From positions 1 to 36,104 of the forward strand of contig CASEVW010000141.1 in assembly GCA_949291395.1 (NCBI GenBank): a stretch of 36,104 bases of DNA. Direction: 5' to 3'. Shown here one piece after another: positions 17,668-26,206 of the stretch (within the stretch, counting starts at the first letter, position 1; each line of letters opens with the position of its first letter). The notes below the pieces were generated by a model. It made no database searches and had not been told where the DNA came from. It saw only the letters and a program-made list of their open reading frames with translations. A program made the position numbers and the translations under genes. Origin of the DNA: an uncultured Oscillospiraceae bacterium. GTDB taxonomy: Bacteria > Bacillota > Clostridia > Oscillospirales > Ruminococcaceae.

Positions 17668-18432
17668 TTGCGTTTTATCATCTCCCCCGCCAAAAAGATG
17701 AATGTGGATACCGATTCCTTTGCGCCCCAGGGCCTGCCCCGTTTTCTGGACAAGGCCGAAACGCTGAAAACCTATCTGCAAGGCCTTTCTTATGAGGAAT
17801 GCAAGGCCCTTTGGAAGTGCAACGACCAGCTGGCCCAGCTGAACTTTGACCGGGTGCAGCGCATGGACCTGCACCGGGCCCTTACTCCCGCCCTGTTTGC
17901 CTACGAGGGGCTGCAATACCAATACATGGCCCCCAGCGTATTCACCCAGCAGGAGCTGGACTATGTGCAGGAGCACCTGCGCATCCTCTCCGGCTTTTAC
18001 GGCCTGCTGAAGCCGCTGGACGGCATCGTGCCCTACCGGCTGGAGATGCAGGCAAAGCTCGCCGGTTTTTCCCACAAGACCCTGTACGACTACTGGGGCG
18101 GCGCGCTGGCCGATGCCCTGGCCGCCGAGACCGACTGCATCGTGGATCTGGCGTCCAAGGAATACAGCCGCTGCGTGCAGGGCCGCCTGCCCGCCGGGGT
18201 GCGCCTGGTGAAGGTGACCTTCGGCCAGCTTTCCGGCGGCAAGCTCACCGAAAAGGCCACCCTGGCCAAGATGGCCCGGGGCGCGATGGTGCGCTACGCC
18301 GCCGAGCATGGCTGCCAGGCTCCCCAGCAGCTGACCGGCTTTGACCGGTTCGGTTTTGTGTTTGACCCCCAGCGCTCCAGCCCGGACCATCTGGTCTTTG
18401 TGCTGGACCCGGATGCCCCGCAGGCCCAATGA
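17668..18432 (+). CDS. yaaA: Peroxide stress protein YaaA (DUF328/UPF0246)
   Basis: A 254-residue protein. The N-terminus MRFIISPAKKMN and the segments ALWKCNDQLAQLNFDRVQ, YEGLQYQYM, RILSGFYGLLKPLDGIVPYRLEM and VDLASKEYSR are family hallmarks. In E. coli YaaA limits damage by intracellular iron during hydrogen peroxide stress and has a helix-hairpin-helix-like DNA-binding fold (known). Start is TTG at 17668 with AAAGGAGG upstream. The peroxiredoxin gene bcp follows, so the pair fits oxidative defence in an anaerobe. Its TGA lies within the GACC-type repeat array at 18430-18485. Confidence 0.94.
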   Translation: MRFIISPAKKMNVDTDSFAPQGLPRFLDKAETLKTYLQGLSYEECKALWKCNDQLAQLNFDRVQRMDLHRALTPALFAYEGLQYQYMAPSVFTQQELDYVQEHLRILSGFYGLLKPLDGIVPYRLEMQAKLAGFSHKTLYDYWGGALADALAAETDCIVDLASKEYSRCVQGRLPAGVRLVKVTFGQLSGGKLTEKATLAKMARGAMVRYAAEHGCQAPQQLTGFDRFGFVFDPQRSSPDHLVFVLDPDAPQAQ

Positions 18433-18485
18433 CCCATTTTGACCCATTTGACCATTTTTTATTGTTGACCAAAATACGACCAAAA
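18430..18485 (+). repeat. Array of TGACC(C)ATTT motifs before bcp
   Basis: GACC-type units begin at 18431, 18441, 18450, 18467 and 18478 (spacing about 10, 9, 17, 11), mostly followed by ATTT. The same motif makes up the arrays at 20627-20663 and 22788-22846 around the sigma-54 activator gene. No -24/-12 promoter lies next to this copy. Confidence 0.7.
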
Positions 18486-18493
18486 AGGAGACG

Positions 18494-18964
18494 ATGACCA
18501 TGCTGCCCGTTGGCACAAAAGCCCCCGACTTCACCCTGCCCGACAAGACCGGCACGCCGGTGCGCCTTTCGGACCTGAAAGGCAAAAAGGTAGTGCTGTA
18601 TTTTTACCCCAGAGACAACACCCCCGGCTGCACCCGCCAGGCCTGCGCCTTTGCCGCCCAGACCCCCGCACTGAGCGAGGAAAACGCCGTGGTGGTGGGC
18701 GTGAGCAAAGACAGCGCCGCTTCTCACCTGAAATTCGCCGAAAAGCACCAGCTGCCCTTCCTGCTGCTCTCCGACCCGGATTTGCAGGCCATCCAGGCCT
18801 ATGACGTTTGGAAGGAGAAAAAGCTGTACGGCAAGGTGAGCATGGGCGTTGTGCGCACCACCTATGTGATCGACGAAGAGGGCGTGATCGTCTGGGCCAA
18901 AGAGAAAGTAAAACCGGACGAAAACGCCGCCGAGATCCTGGCCTTCCTGCGGGGCGAGGGCTGA
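18494..18964 (+). CDS. bcp: Thiol peroxidase, Bcp/PrxQ-type peroxiredoxin
   Basis: A 156-residue thioredoxin-fold peroxidase that reduces hydrogen peroxide and organic peroxides using thioredoxin. The peroxidatic Cys46 and resolving Cys51 are in TPGCTRQACAF, the PrxQ signature with the five-residue spacing. APDFTLPDKTG and VLYFYPRDNTPGC are typical. Start: ATG 18494, with AAGGAG four bases upstream; an ATG at 18500 fits the spacing better, so two residues are uncertain. It follows yaaA and is followed by a strong terminator. Confidence 0.95.
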   Translation: MTMLPVGTKAPDFTLPDKTGTPVRLSDLKGKKVVLYFYPRDNTPGCTRQACAFAAQTPALSEENAVVVGVSKDSAASHLKFAEKHQLPFLLLSDPDLQAIQAYDVWKEKKLYGKVSMGVVRTTYVIDEEGVIVWAKEKVKPDENAAEILAFLRGEG

Positions 18965-19006
18965 CCCTCTGCCCTGCCCCCCTTTCCATTCCCCTGAAAC
19001 AAACAG

Positions 19007-19058
19007 CACCCCCGCCGAATATGGGCGCATGTTGTCCCATATCCGGCGGGGGTGTTTT
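19007..19058. terminator. Terminator between bcp and the cysteine desulfidase gene
   Basis: CACCCCCGCC.ATATGGG pairs with CCCATAT.CGGCGGGGGTG (19 pairs with a mismatch) and is followed by four T. The convergent desulfidase gene on the minus strand can also use it. Confidence 0.85.
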
Positions 19059-19126
19059 GGCTGTTTGGCCCGCTATCTCAGGGCCGCTTTAAAAAAGAGA
19101 AGAGAGTAAAGAAGAATATCGTGTTG

Positions 19127-19166
19127 TTAGCCGAGTCCGGGTAAGGAAACTTTGGCCTCGGCTTTC
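19127..19166 (-). repeat. Copy 1 of a 40-bp dispersed repeat, next to the desulfidase stop
   Basis: Differs at one base from 35221-35260. On the minus strand it starts three bases after the desulfidase stop codon and forms a seven-pair stem AGCCGAG/CTCGGCT with a 20-odd-base loop holding TTCCTTACCCGG. It thus lies in the 3' end of that mRNA. Confidence 0.85.
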
Positions 19167-19169
19167 CGC

Positions 19170-20459
19170 TCAGCCCTTGTCCTTTTCCATCATGATGTCC
19201 AGGATGGTCTTGTCGGTGGCAGTCATGCCCGGGTTGCTGATGCGGCCCATGTTGCGGATGGCCTTTTCCGGGGTGGTATCGCAGATGCCGTCGCTGGCGC
19301 TCACCACAACGCCGCCCATGGCCAGGTAAGCGCTCATCAGCGCCGCGCTGGAGGCGGTGGCCAGCTTCAAGGCGCAGCCGATCTTACCGCCGTCGCAGAT
19401 CATGCCGGTCAGGTTGCCGGTCATGTTGATGATGGCAGCGCCCATCTGGGCATCGGTGCCGCCCATCAGCCAGACCATGGCGGCGGAAGCGGCAGCCGCA
19501 GCAGACACGCCGCAGCCGCAGGTGGCGCTCAGCTTGCCGGTGAAGATCTTGATGTATACGTTCAGCATGTGGGAGAAGGCCAGGGCTTTTACGGTGGCTT
19601 CCTTGCTGGCGTTCACGTGCTTAGCCATTTCCACCACCGGGATGATGGCGGTGATGCCGTGGTTGCCGCTGCCAGCGCTGCTCATCACGGCGTAGGGGCA
19701 GCCGGACATACGGCCCTCGGCGCTGGAGGCCACACGCACCATGGTGTTGCTGAACAGGTTGTTGCCCATCACGTCGGTGCCCAGCTGGGCTTTCAGGGTG
19801 TCGGCGATGCCAATGCCCAGCCGGTTGGACAGGCCGTAATCCGACAGGTTCTCGTTCATCTCGGCGCCTTCCATCATGAAGTCCAGCTCTTCCTCGGTGG
19901 CGCTGTCCACCAGTTCCCGGATCTGGGCCACGGTCATGGTCTTCAGCTTTTCATGCAGCTCGTCCTCGCCGCCCAGGGTGTACTCTTTTTCAAACAGAAC
20001 CTCGTTGTTGGCGGCGGTGTACACGATGTTGGAGTGGGTGTTGCGGATGGTGCTGATGCCGATGCCCCGGGTGGTGATGACCTCGGCGTGGGCGTACAGC
20101 TGGGTCTCCTCCTCGGCGATGGTCACGGTCACCTGCTTTTCTTCCACCAGGCGGGTGGCCTCTTTGCTCACGATGCTGTTGATCTCTTCCAGCAGCTGCA
20201 AGCCCTTTTCCGGGTTGCCCAGGCAGGCGCCCAGGGCGGCGGCGTACTTCAGGCCCACCCGGTCAAATCCGGGGATGCCCACCGACATGCCGTTTTTGTA
20301 AACGCCCGGGTTCACTTCCATCTTCACGGACACGATCTGACCGCCAATGGCGTGGTAGGCGTCGGCGGCGGCCAGCGCCACGCAGACCGGCTCGGTGCAG
20401 CCCAGTGCGGGCACGACTTCCTGGTGCAGAAGGGTCAGCATTTCCTGTTTGGTCAACAT
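19170..20459 (-). CDS. cdsB: L-cysteine desulfidase (CdsB/CyuA, UPF0597 family)
   Basis: A 429-residue iron-sulfur enzyme of the YhaM/CyuA/CdsB family that splits L-cysteine into pyruvate, ammonia and sulfide. Diagnostic segments: [16 protein letters not shown] near the N-terminus, [30 protein letters not shown] and [17 protein letters not shown]; the Cys residues in the last three are likely cluster ligands. Family members are 420-440 residues. AGGAGAG precedes the ATG at 20459. A perfect -24/-12 sigma-54 promoter lies 70 bases upstream and the sigma-54 activator gene is divergent, as in the CdsB/CdsR pair known in C. difficile. A serine-dehydratase activity is a less likely option. Confidence 0.92.
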   Translation of the reverse strand: MLTKQEMLTLLHQEVVPALGCTEPVCVALAAADAYHAIGGQIVSVKMEVNPGVYKNGMSVGIPGFDRVGLKYAAALGACLGNPEKGLQLLEEINSIVSKEATRLVEEKQVTVTIAEEETQLYAHAEVITTRGIGISTIRNTHSNIVYTAANNEVLFEKEYTLGGEDELHEKLKTMTVAQIRELVDSATEEELDFMMEGAEMNENLSDYGLSNRLGIGIADTLKAQLGTDVMGNNLFSNTMVRVASSAEGRMSGCPYAVMSSAGSGNHGITAIIPVVEMAKHVNASKEATVKALAFSHMLNVYIKIFTGKLSATCGCGVSAAAAASAAMVWLMGGTDAQMGAAIINMTGNLTGMICDGGKIGCALKLATASSAALMSAYLAMGGVVVSASDGICDTTPEKAIRNMGRISNPGMTATDKTILDIMMEKDKG

Positions 20460-20528
20460 AATATTCGCTCTCCTATTCAAACGTTTTGTATCGAGGCACA
20501 TCCTCGGATCTTGTTCCACCCTCATTCT

Positions 20529-20544
20529 AGCAAATTCCGTGCCA
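20529..20544 (-). promoter_or_regulatory. Sigma-54 (-24/-12) promoter of cdsB
   Basis: Minus strand TGGCAC-GGAAT-TTGCT, a perfect match to the sigma-54 consensus TGGCAC-N5-TTGCT. GG and GC are exactly twelve bases apart. Start of transcription would be near 20518. Confidence 0.93.
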
Positions 20545-20588
20545 ATTTTACCATATTCCCAAAAATTTATTTGTTTTCGGGGTTTCTC

Positions 20589-20618
20589 TTGACAATCCCT
20601 GCCCAAAAGGTGCACAAT
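20589..20618 (+). promoter_or_regulatory. Probable sigma-A promoter of the activator gene
   Basis: TTGACA (20589-20594), 18-base spacer, CACAAT (20613-20618, four of six). The motif array follows at once, so the activator may also control its own gene. Confidence 0.65.
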
Positions 20619-20626
20619 GAAAGCAG

Positions 20627-20663
20627 AATTGGTCAAATCGGTCATTAAAAATTGGTTAAACAG
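20627..20663 (-). repeat. Array of TGACC(C)ATTT-type motifs between cdsB and the activator
   Basis: On the minus strand AACCAATTTT, TGACCGATTT and TGACCAATTC follow one another (spacing 14 and 9). The array is about 100 bases upstream of the cdsB sigma-54 promoter, the usual distance for an activator site. Confidence 0.75.
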
Positions 20664-20672
20664 GTGATTTGT

Positions 20673-22790
20673 ATGAAATATATCGCAGTCATTTCCTGGG
20701 ATCCCCTGGCTGGGCAGTTTTACGGCAAGCAGGTGCAGGATCTGTTTGGCAGCGCCGTCAGCGTGCAGGTGTACAGCGTGCGGGATGGCTCCATCGCGCA
20801 GATGAAGCGCCGGTTCGATCTGTATATGTCCTCCACTGACGCCTTTGAATCCGGCCGGGACCTGCGCCAGTACCTGCCCATCGACGGCGAGGTCATGGAG
20901 ATCCACCTTACCTTTTTGTGGTCGGTGGTGCGGCAGCTGCAAAAGCTGCCCGCCGGCAGCCGGGCGCTGTTCGTCAACCTGAGCGACAAGATGTCCCGCG
21001 AGGCGGTGAGCCGGCTGGACCAGCTGGGGGTGAACCAGTTCACCATGGACCTGTACCACCCAGGCTGCCCCCTGCCGGACATGAGTCAGTATGATTTTGT
21101 CATCACTCCCCACGAGACCCGCTATGTGCCCGAGGGGGCAAAGCAGGTCATCGACATCGGCCACCGGGTGTGCACCAGTGCCACCATGACCGAGGCTGCC
21201 CTGCGCCTGGGGCTGGAGGACCTGCTGGAATCCCCCCGGTTCCACCGCTACCAGGAAGAGGTAGCCGCCAACACCTACAGCTTTGACCGGGTGTTCAACC
21301 GCAGCCGCCAGCTGGAGAGCCAGTTCGACATTTTGATCGACATTCTGGACGAGGGCCTGGTGGGGGTGAACGAAAAGGGCGAGGTGTTCGCCAGCAACAA
21401 AAAGATGGAGGAGATCACCCAGGTGAGCAGCCGTTTGGCGCTGCACCGCCGGGCCAGCGAGGTCTACCCGTTCCTGCCCTTTAAACAATGTTTAAAGACC
21501 AAAGAGCCGCTGCCCGCCCGGGTGGTGAAAGCCGGCGGCACCAACCTGACGGTGACCGTGGCCCCGGTGCTGCGGGGCGGCGAGTGCATCGGCGCGTTTG
21601 CCACAGTGCAGCGCTTCAGCGACGCTGAGCAGCGCCAGAACGAATTGCGCAGCCAGTTGACCCACAAGGGCTACCGGGCAAAGTACACCTTTGCGGACGT
21701 GCTGGGCCCCTCCCCCGCCATCCAGCGCACCATTGAGATTTTAAAAAAGATGGCCGCCACCCATCTGCCGGTGCTGCTCATCGGCGAGACCGGCACCGGC
21801 AAGGAGCTGTTCGCCCATGCGGTGCACAACGCTTCTCCTCGGGCGGACGGGCCCTTTGTGGCCATCAACTGCGCCGCCATGCCGGAAAACCTGCTGGAAA
21901 GCGAGCTGTTCGGCTATGAGGACGGCGCCTTCACCGGCGCAAAACGGGGCGGCAAGCCCGGCCTGTTTGAATTTGCCCACCAGGGCACCCTGTTTTTGGA
22001 CGAGGTGGAGGGCATGAGCGCCGCGCTGCAGTGCAAGCTGCTGCGTGTATTGCAGGAGCACGAGATCATGCGGGTGGGCGGCAACCGGATCATCAGCGTG
22101 GACGTGCGCATCGTGGCCGCCACCAACGAGGACCTGGAACAGCGGGTGGAAGAGGGCAGCTTCCGCCGGGACCTTTACTACCGGCTGAACACCCTGCCCG
22201 CCCTCATCCCGCCCCTGCGGGAGCGGGGCGACGACCTGCTGCTGCTCATCGACAAATTCCGCCGCAGCACCGGGGTGGATTTCACCCTCTCGGAGGAATT
22301 GCAGCAGCTGCTGCGCACCCACCAGTGGCGGGGCAACATCCGGGAGCTGCGCAACGTGATGGAGTATTTCAGCTACACCGGCAACCCGGTGGTGGGTCCC
22401 CAGGACCTGCCCCCCACCTTTCATTACCTGCCCATCCAGGGCCAGGCCAACTGGCGCAGCAGCCTGACGCTTCAGCCCGTCGTGCCCGCCAGCCTGCCCG
22501 TGCCCGCTGAGCCGGAAGCAGCCCCCGCCCCCGGGCCGGAAGGATTCAGCCAGCAGGAGTGGTTCATCCTGGAACAGCTGTACCAGGCCAGCCGCCAAGG
22601 CCGCAGCGCCGGGCGGGAAGCCCTGCTGGCCGAAGCCCGCCGCCAGGGGGTGCTTTTGAGCCAGCAGCAGACCCGGCAGATCCTGGGCCGGCTGGCTCAG
22701 GCGGGCTATGTGCACGTGAGCCGGGGCCGGGGCGGCAGCCAGCTGACCGCCCAGGGGCAGCGCCTGTTTGCCGAAAAGGCGGGGGAATGA
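20673..22790 (+). CDS. Sigma-54-dependent transcriptional activator (CdsR-like)
   Basis: A 705-residue enhancer-binding protein. Residues 1-200 form a Rossmann-like or PrpR_N-like sensor domain, 210-320 a PAS-like domain ([27 protein letters not shown]), and 340-570 the AAA+ domain with Walker A GETGTGKE (371-378), the sigma-54-contacting GAFTGA (418-423), Walker B TLFLDEVE and arginine finger RRDLYYRLN. The C-terminus (about 625-700) looks like a winged helix ([24 protein letters not shown]) rather than the Fis-type helix-turn-helix usual in this class. Start: ATG 20673 with AGGTGAT upstream. It lies between two units with sigma-54 promoters, so it most likely controls both. CdsR of C. difficile is the best-known functional match. 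Confidence 0.93.
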   Translation: MKYIAVISWDPLAGQFYGKQVQDLFGSAVSVQVYSVRDGSIAQMKRRFDLYMSSTDAFESGRDLRQYLPIDGEVMEIHLTFLWSVVRQLQKLPAGSRALFVNLSDKMSREAVSRLDQLGVNQFTMDLYHPGCPLPDMSQYDFVITPHETRYVPEGAKQVIDIGHRVCTSATMTEAALRLGLEDLLESPRFHRYQEEVAANTYSFDRVFNRSRQLESQFDILIDILDEGLVGVNEKGEVFASNKKMEEITQVSSRLALHRRASEVYPFLPFKQCLKTKEPLPARVVKAGGTNLTVTVAPVLRGGECIGAFATVQRFSDAEQRQNELRSQLTHKGYRAKYTFADVLGPSPAIQRTIEILKKMAATHLPVLLIGETGTGKELFAHAVHNASPRADGPFVAINCAAMPENLLESELFGYEDGAFTGAKRGGKPGLFEFAHQGTLFLDEVEGMSAALQCKLLRVLQEHEIMRVGGNRIISVDVRIVAATNEDLEQRVEEGSFRRDLYYRLNTLPALIPPLRERGDDLLLLIDKFRRSTGVDFTLSEELQQLLRTHQWRGNIRELRNVMEYFSYTGNPVVGPQDLPPTFHYLPIQGQANWRSSLTLQPVVPASLPVPAEPEAAPAPGPEGFSQQEWFILEQLYQASRQGRSAGREALLAEARRQGVLLSQQQTRQILGRLAQAGYVHVSRGRGGSQLTAQGQRLFAEKAGE

Positions 22791-22846
22791 CCCATTCTCC
22801 ACCAATTTTTGACCCATTTTGTCCTATTGACCATTTTAACCAGTTT
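22788..22846 (+). repeat. Array of TGACC(C)ATTT motifs after the activator gene
   Basis: Units start at about 22789, 22800, 22811, 22821, 22829 and 22838 (spacing 11, 11, 10, 8, 9), reading GACCCATTCT, CACCAATTTT, GACCCATTTT, GTCCTATT, GACCATTTT, AACCAGTTT. It begins at the stop codon and is about 200 bases before the sigma-54 promoter at 23026-23041. The remaining gap to 23025 holds an A/T-rich stretch with TATAAT at 22910 but no convincing -35. Confidence 0.8.
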
Positions 22847-23025
22847 CAAATTCTCGCCGGCCCATTGTCCGCCCATCCCCCGCATACCCGCCGGGGCGGC
22901 GCTTTATAATACAATTTAAGGGAGCGGCTGGCAGCCAAAAACCCACAGCAAAATGCCAAAAGATGCTCTCATTGTTTTGTGTATTCTTACAAAGTGACGA
23001 AAACAACACCGAAAAATGCATGGTT

Positions 23026-23041
23026 TGGCATGGGATTTGCT
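23026..23041 (+). promoter_or_regulatory. Sigma-54 (-24/-12) promoter of the C-S lyase operon
   Basis: TGGCAT-GGGAT-TTGCT matches the consensus except for one base. GG (23027-23028) and GC (23039-23040) are twelve bases apart. The lyase start lies 68 bases downstream. Confidence 0.92.
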
Positions 23042-23108
23042 ACATTGTTAAGCGAGAAGATGGCCCCGGCCGCCAAGGCGGGGCAACGTGAAAGGAAGGA
23101 AGCCTACT

Positions 23109-24278
23109 ATGAAATACGATTTCGACACCGTTGTGGACCGGAGCAAAAACAACGCCGCCAAATACGACGAGCGGATCAAGAAGTTCGGCACCGACAAGGT
23201 CATCCCCCTGTGGATCGCCGACATGGACTTCAAAGCCCCCCAGCCTGTGATCGACGCGCTGACCGCCCGCGCTCAGGAGGGCATTTGGGGTTACACCAGC
23301 CGGCCGGACAGCTACTTTGAAGCCATCTGCAACTGGCAGCAGCGCCGCAACGGCTGGACCATCGACCGCAGCCTGGTAAGCTGGAGCCTGGGCGTTGTGC
23401 CCGCGCTGAGCATGCTGGTGAAGCTGTTCACCCCGGAAGGCAGCAAGGTGCTGATCCAGACCCCCGTTTACGGCGAGTTCTACGATGTGACCGAGGCCTG
23501 TGGCCGCACCGTTGTGGAAAACAAGCTGGTGGAAAAGGACGGCAAGTGGACCGTTGACTGGGAAGACTTTGAGGCCAAGCTGCCCGAAGTGAGCATGTTC
23601 CTGCTGTGCAGCCCCCACAACCCCCTGGGCATCGTGTGGACCCGCGAGGAACTGACCCGCATGACCGACCTGTGCCGCAAGTACGGCGTGCTGCTGGTGT
23701 CGGACGAGATCCATTCCGACCTGATCTTCCACGGCAAAAAGCACATCCCCACCGCTACCCTGTCTGACCAGGTGGCCCACGAGGTCATCAGCTGCATCTC
23801 CGGCACCAAGACCTTTAACCTAGCCGGCCTGCAGGCTTCCACCACCGTGTTCCCCAACAAGCGGATGAAGGACCTGTACGACCGTGCCTGGATGAACATG
23901 GACATCCACCGGAACAACGCTTTTAGCCTGACCGCCATGCAGGCCGCCTTCAACGAGGGCGAGGAATGGCTGGAGCAGCTGCTGGAGTACATTTCCGGCA
24001 ACTTTGACTTCATCCACGACTACTGCGCCAAGAACATCCCCCAGATCAAGCCCCTGATGCCGGACGCCACCTACCTGGTTTGGCTGGACTGCCGTGACCT
24101 GGGCATGACCAACGAGGAGCTGCGACGCTTCATGATCGAGAAAGCGGGCCTTGGCCTGAACGAGGGCTGGGCATTCGGCCGCAGCCTGAACGGCTACATG
24201 CGTTTGAACGCCGCCTGCTCCCGCAAGGTGCTGGAACAGGCCATGAAGCAGCTGGAGGCCGCCGTCAAGGCTCTGTGA
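23109..24278 (+). CDS. MalY/PatB-family PLP-dependent C-S lyase / aminotransferase
   Basis: A 389-residue fold-type I PLP enzyme. The MalY/PatB start MKYDFDTVVDRSKNNAAKYDE and VIPLWIADMDF are diagnostic; CSPHNPLG, VSDEIHSDLIF and the PLP lysine Lys234 in SGTKTFNLAGL complete the active site. Known members are cystathionine or cysteine beta-lyases releasing pyruvate, ammonia and a thiol or sulfide. Placement behind a sigma-54 promoter next to the activator and cysteine desulfidase supports action on cysteine, cystine or a related thiol compound. GAAAGGAAGG precedes the ATG. The symporter gene follows after 71 bases. Confidence 0.92.
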   Translation: MKYDFDTVVDRSKNNAAKYDERIKKFGTDKVIPLWIADMDFKAPQPVIDALTARAQEGIWGYTSRPDSYFEAICNWQQRRNGWTIDRSLVSWSLGVVPALSMLVKLFTPEGSKVLIQTPVYGEFYDVTEACGRTVVENKLVEKDGKWTVDWEDFEAKLPEVSMFLLCSPHNPLGIVWTREELTRMTDLCRKYGVLLVSDEIHSDLIFHGKKHIPTATLSDQVAHEVISCISGTKTFNLAGLQASTTVFPNKRMKDLYDRAWMNMDIHRNNAFSLTAMQAAFNEGEEWLEQLLEYISGNFDFIHDYCAKNIPQIKPLMPDATYLVWLDCRDLGMTNEELRRFMIEKAGLGLNEGWAFGRSLNGYMRLNAACSRKVLEQAMKQLEAAVKAL

Positions 24279-24349
24279 TCCGGGGCATGCCCGCAAAAAA
24301 GGAATATGCTCTGTGCGGACGGAGCAGAAAATAAAAAGGAGAAATCATT

Positions 24350-25615
24350 ATGTCTAACACCACGACCAAAAAGCCCTCTTTGTGGCAGCAGTACAAGCTG
24401 CCCATCCTGCTGCTGGGCGGCATCGCCATCGGCTCCATCATCGGCATCGTCTCCCCCAGCGCCGGCCAGGCTCTGCAGCCTGTGGGCCAGATCTTCCTGA
24501 ACCTGATGTTCACCATCGTTGTGCCCCTGGTGTTCGTTTCCATCGCCAGTGCGGTGGGCAGCATGGCCAACATGAAGCGTCTGGGCAAGATCCTGGGCAG
24601 CACCATCTTCACCTTCCTGGCCACCGGCGCCGTCGCCTCCGTGTGCATCCTGGTATGGGTGAACATCTTCAGCCCCTCCGCCGGCACCAACATCGAGATG
24701 GGCACCGCCGAGATGGGCGAGATGCAGAGCGTGAGCGAGATGATCGTCGGTTCTCTGACCGTGAGTGACTTCTCCCAGCTGCTGAGCAAGGACCACATGC
24801 TGCCCCTGATCATCTTTGCCATCCTGTTCGGCTTCTGCGTTTCCGCCTGCGGCGGCGATGAGAGCCCTGTGGGCAAGCTGCTGGCCAACCTGAACGAAGT
24901 GATCATGAAGTTCATCGGCGTGATCATGACCATCGCCCCCATCGGCCTGGGCGCTTACTTTGCTAACCTGGTGGCCACCTACGGCCCCGAGATCATCGGT
25001 GACTACGGCCGCTCCATGGCGGTGTACTATCCCATCTGCCTGATCTACGTTGTGGTATTCTTCCCCCTGTATGCCTACTTTGCCGGCGGCAAGCTGGGCG
25101 TAAAGCGCATGCTGAAGCACATCTTCACCCCCGCTGTTACCGCTTTTGCCACCCAGAGCTCCGCTGCTACCCTGCCCGTGAATAAGGAAGCCTGCGATAA
25201 CATCGGCGTTCCCAAGGACGTGAGCGACCTGGTATTGCCCATGGGCTGCACCATGCACATGGACGGCTCTGTGCTCAGCTCCATCACCAAGATCGCCTTC
25301 CTGTTCGGCGTGTTCAACATGGAATTCACCGGCGTTGGCACCTACGCCATGGCCATCGTTGTTGCCATCCTGTCCGCCTTCGTGCTGTCCGGCGCTCCTG
25401 GCGGCGGCCTGGTGGGCGAGATGCTGATCGTCAGCATGTTCGGCTTCCCGCCGGAGGCTTTCCCCCTGATCGCCACCCTGGGCTTCCTGTTCGACCCCGC
25501 CGCCACCTGCCTGAACGCTTCCGGCGACACCATCGCTTCCATGATGGTTGCCCGCATGGTAGAGGGCAAAGACTGGCTGGTCAAGGCTGTTAAGGCCAAG
25601 GGCGAGACCGCTTGA
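24350..25615 (+). CDS. Dicarboxylate/amino acid:cation symporter (DAACS family)
   Basis: A 421-residue membrane transporter with about eight transmembrane helices and two re-entrant loops. The serine-rich motif TQSSAATLPV (near 265) and the LPMGCTMHMDGS motif near 300 are the substrate and sodium sites of the GltP/DctA/TcyP family. This family moves glutamate, aspartate, C4-dicarboxylates, or, in Bacillus TcyP, L-cystine; the neighbours make cystine or another sulfur amino acid the favoured inference. AAAGGAG precedes the ATG. It is co-transcribed with the C-S lyase. Confidence 0.92.
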   Translation: MSNTTTKKPSLWQQYKLPILLLGGIAIGSIIGIVSPSAGQALQPVGQIFLNLMFTIVVPLVFVSIASAVGSMANMKRLGKILGSTIFTFLATGAVASVCILVWVNIFSPSAGTNIEMGTAEMGEMQSVSEMIVGSLTVSDFSQLLSKDHMLPLIIFAILFGFCVSACGGDESPVGKLLANLNEVIMKFIGVIMTIAPIGLGAYFANLVATYGPEIIGDYGRSMAVYYPICLIYVVVFFPLYAYFAGGKLGVKRMLKHIFTPAVTAFATQSSAATLPVNKEACDNIGVPKDVSDLVLPMGCTMHMDGSVLSSITKIAFLFGVFNMEFTGVGTYAMAIVVAILSAFVLSGAPGGGLVGEMLIVSMFGFPPEAFPLIATLGFLFDPAATCLNASGDTIASMMVARMVEGKDWLVKAVKAKGETA

Positions 25616-25653
25616 TCCCTTTTTCCCCATGCAGAACACAAACGTTTTTGCTA

Positions 25654-25682
25654 TTGATTTTTTGTACCGGACTCGCTATAAT
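25654..25682 (+). promoter_or_regulatory. Sigma-A promoter of ridA
   Basis: TTGATT (25654-25659), 17-base spacer, perfect TATAAT (25677-25682). It gives ridA a promoter of its own besides possible read-through from the symporter. Confidence 0.87.
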
Positions 25683-25757
25683 ATAGTTTAGTATCTTCAT
25701 GGTCGTCTTCTGCGGCCACAGCAAGGACGTCATCTCAGTTTAAGGAGGACTTTTATC

Positions 25758-26126
25758 ATGATCGTTATCGATACCAAGAACGCCCCCGGCGCCATCGGCC
25801 CCTACTCTCAGGGCTTTGAGGTAGGCAACCTGGTCATCACTTCCGGCCAGCTGCCCGTAGACCCCTCTACCGGCAACATGCCCGAGGGCATCGCTGCTCA
25901 GGCCGAGTGGAGCTGCAAGAACGTGGGCGCCATCCTGGAGGCCGCCGGTTCCGGCTTTGACAAGGTGGTCAAGACCACCTGCTTCCTGGCCAACATGAGC
26001 GACTTCGCCGCTTTCAACGAGGTGTACGCCAAGTACTTCACCTCCAAGCCCGCCCGCAGCTGCGTTGCTGTGAAGGACCTGCCCAAGGGCGCTCTGTGCG
26101 AGATCGAGGCCATTGCCGAGAAGTAA
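25758..26126 (+). CDS. ridA: RidA-family reactive intermediate (enamine/imine) deaminase
   Basis: A 122-residue YjgF/YER057c/UK114 protein. GAIGPYSQGFEVGNLVITSGQLPVDP and the active-site Arg100 in KPARSCVAV, with Glu115 in ALCEIEAIA, are all present. RidA speeds hydrolysis of 2-aminoacrylate, which PLP enzymes make from serine or cysteine and which otherwise damages PLP enzymes. It thus fits next to a cysteine-degrading set. TAAGGAGGA precedes the ATG. Confidence 0.96.
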   Translation: MIVIDTKNAPGAIGPYSQGFEVGNLVITSGQLPVDPSTGNMPEGIAAQAEWSCKNVGAILEAAGSGFDKVVKTTCFLANMSDFAAFNEVYAKYFTSKPARSCVAVKDLPKGALCEIEAIAEK

Positions 26127-26146
26127 TCGCTTTTAACAAAGCAAAC

Positions 26147-26179
26147 AAAAACACCCCCGAGATCCGGGGGTGTTTTTTT
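26147..26179. terminator. Terminator between ridA and the ABC-F gene
   Basis: ACACCCCCG pairs with CGGGGGTGT around AGATC, followed by seven T; an A-run on the other side lets it work for the convergent ABC-F gene also. Confidence 0.93.
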
Positions 26180-26206
26180 GTTGCTTGAAAGCGGCGGCAG
26201 AAACCG

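Noticed and set aside
22905-22920. Second, sigma-A promoter for the C-S lyase operon at the TATAAT near 22910
   Set aside because: No -35 element at the right distance; the sigma-54 promoter explains expression better.
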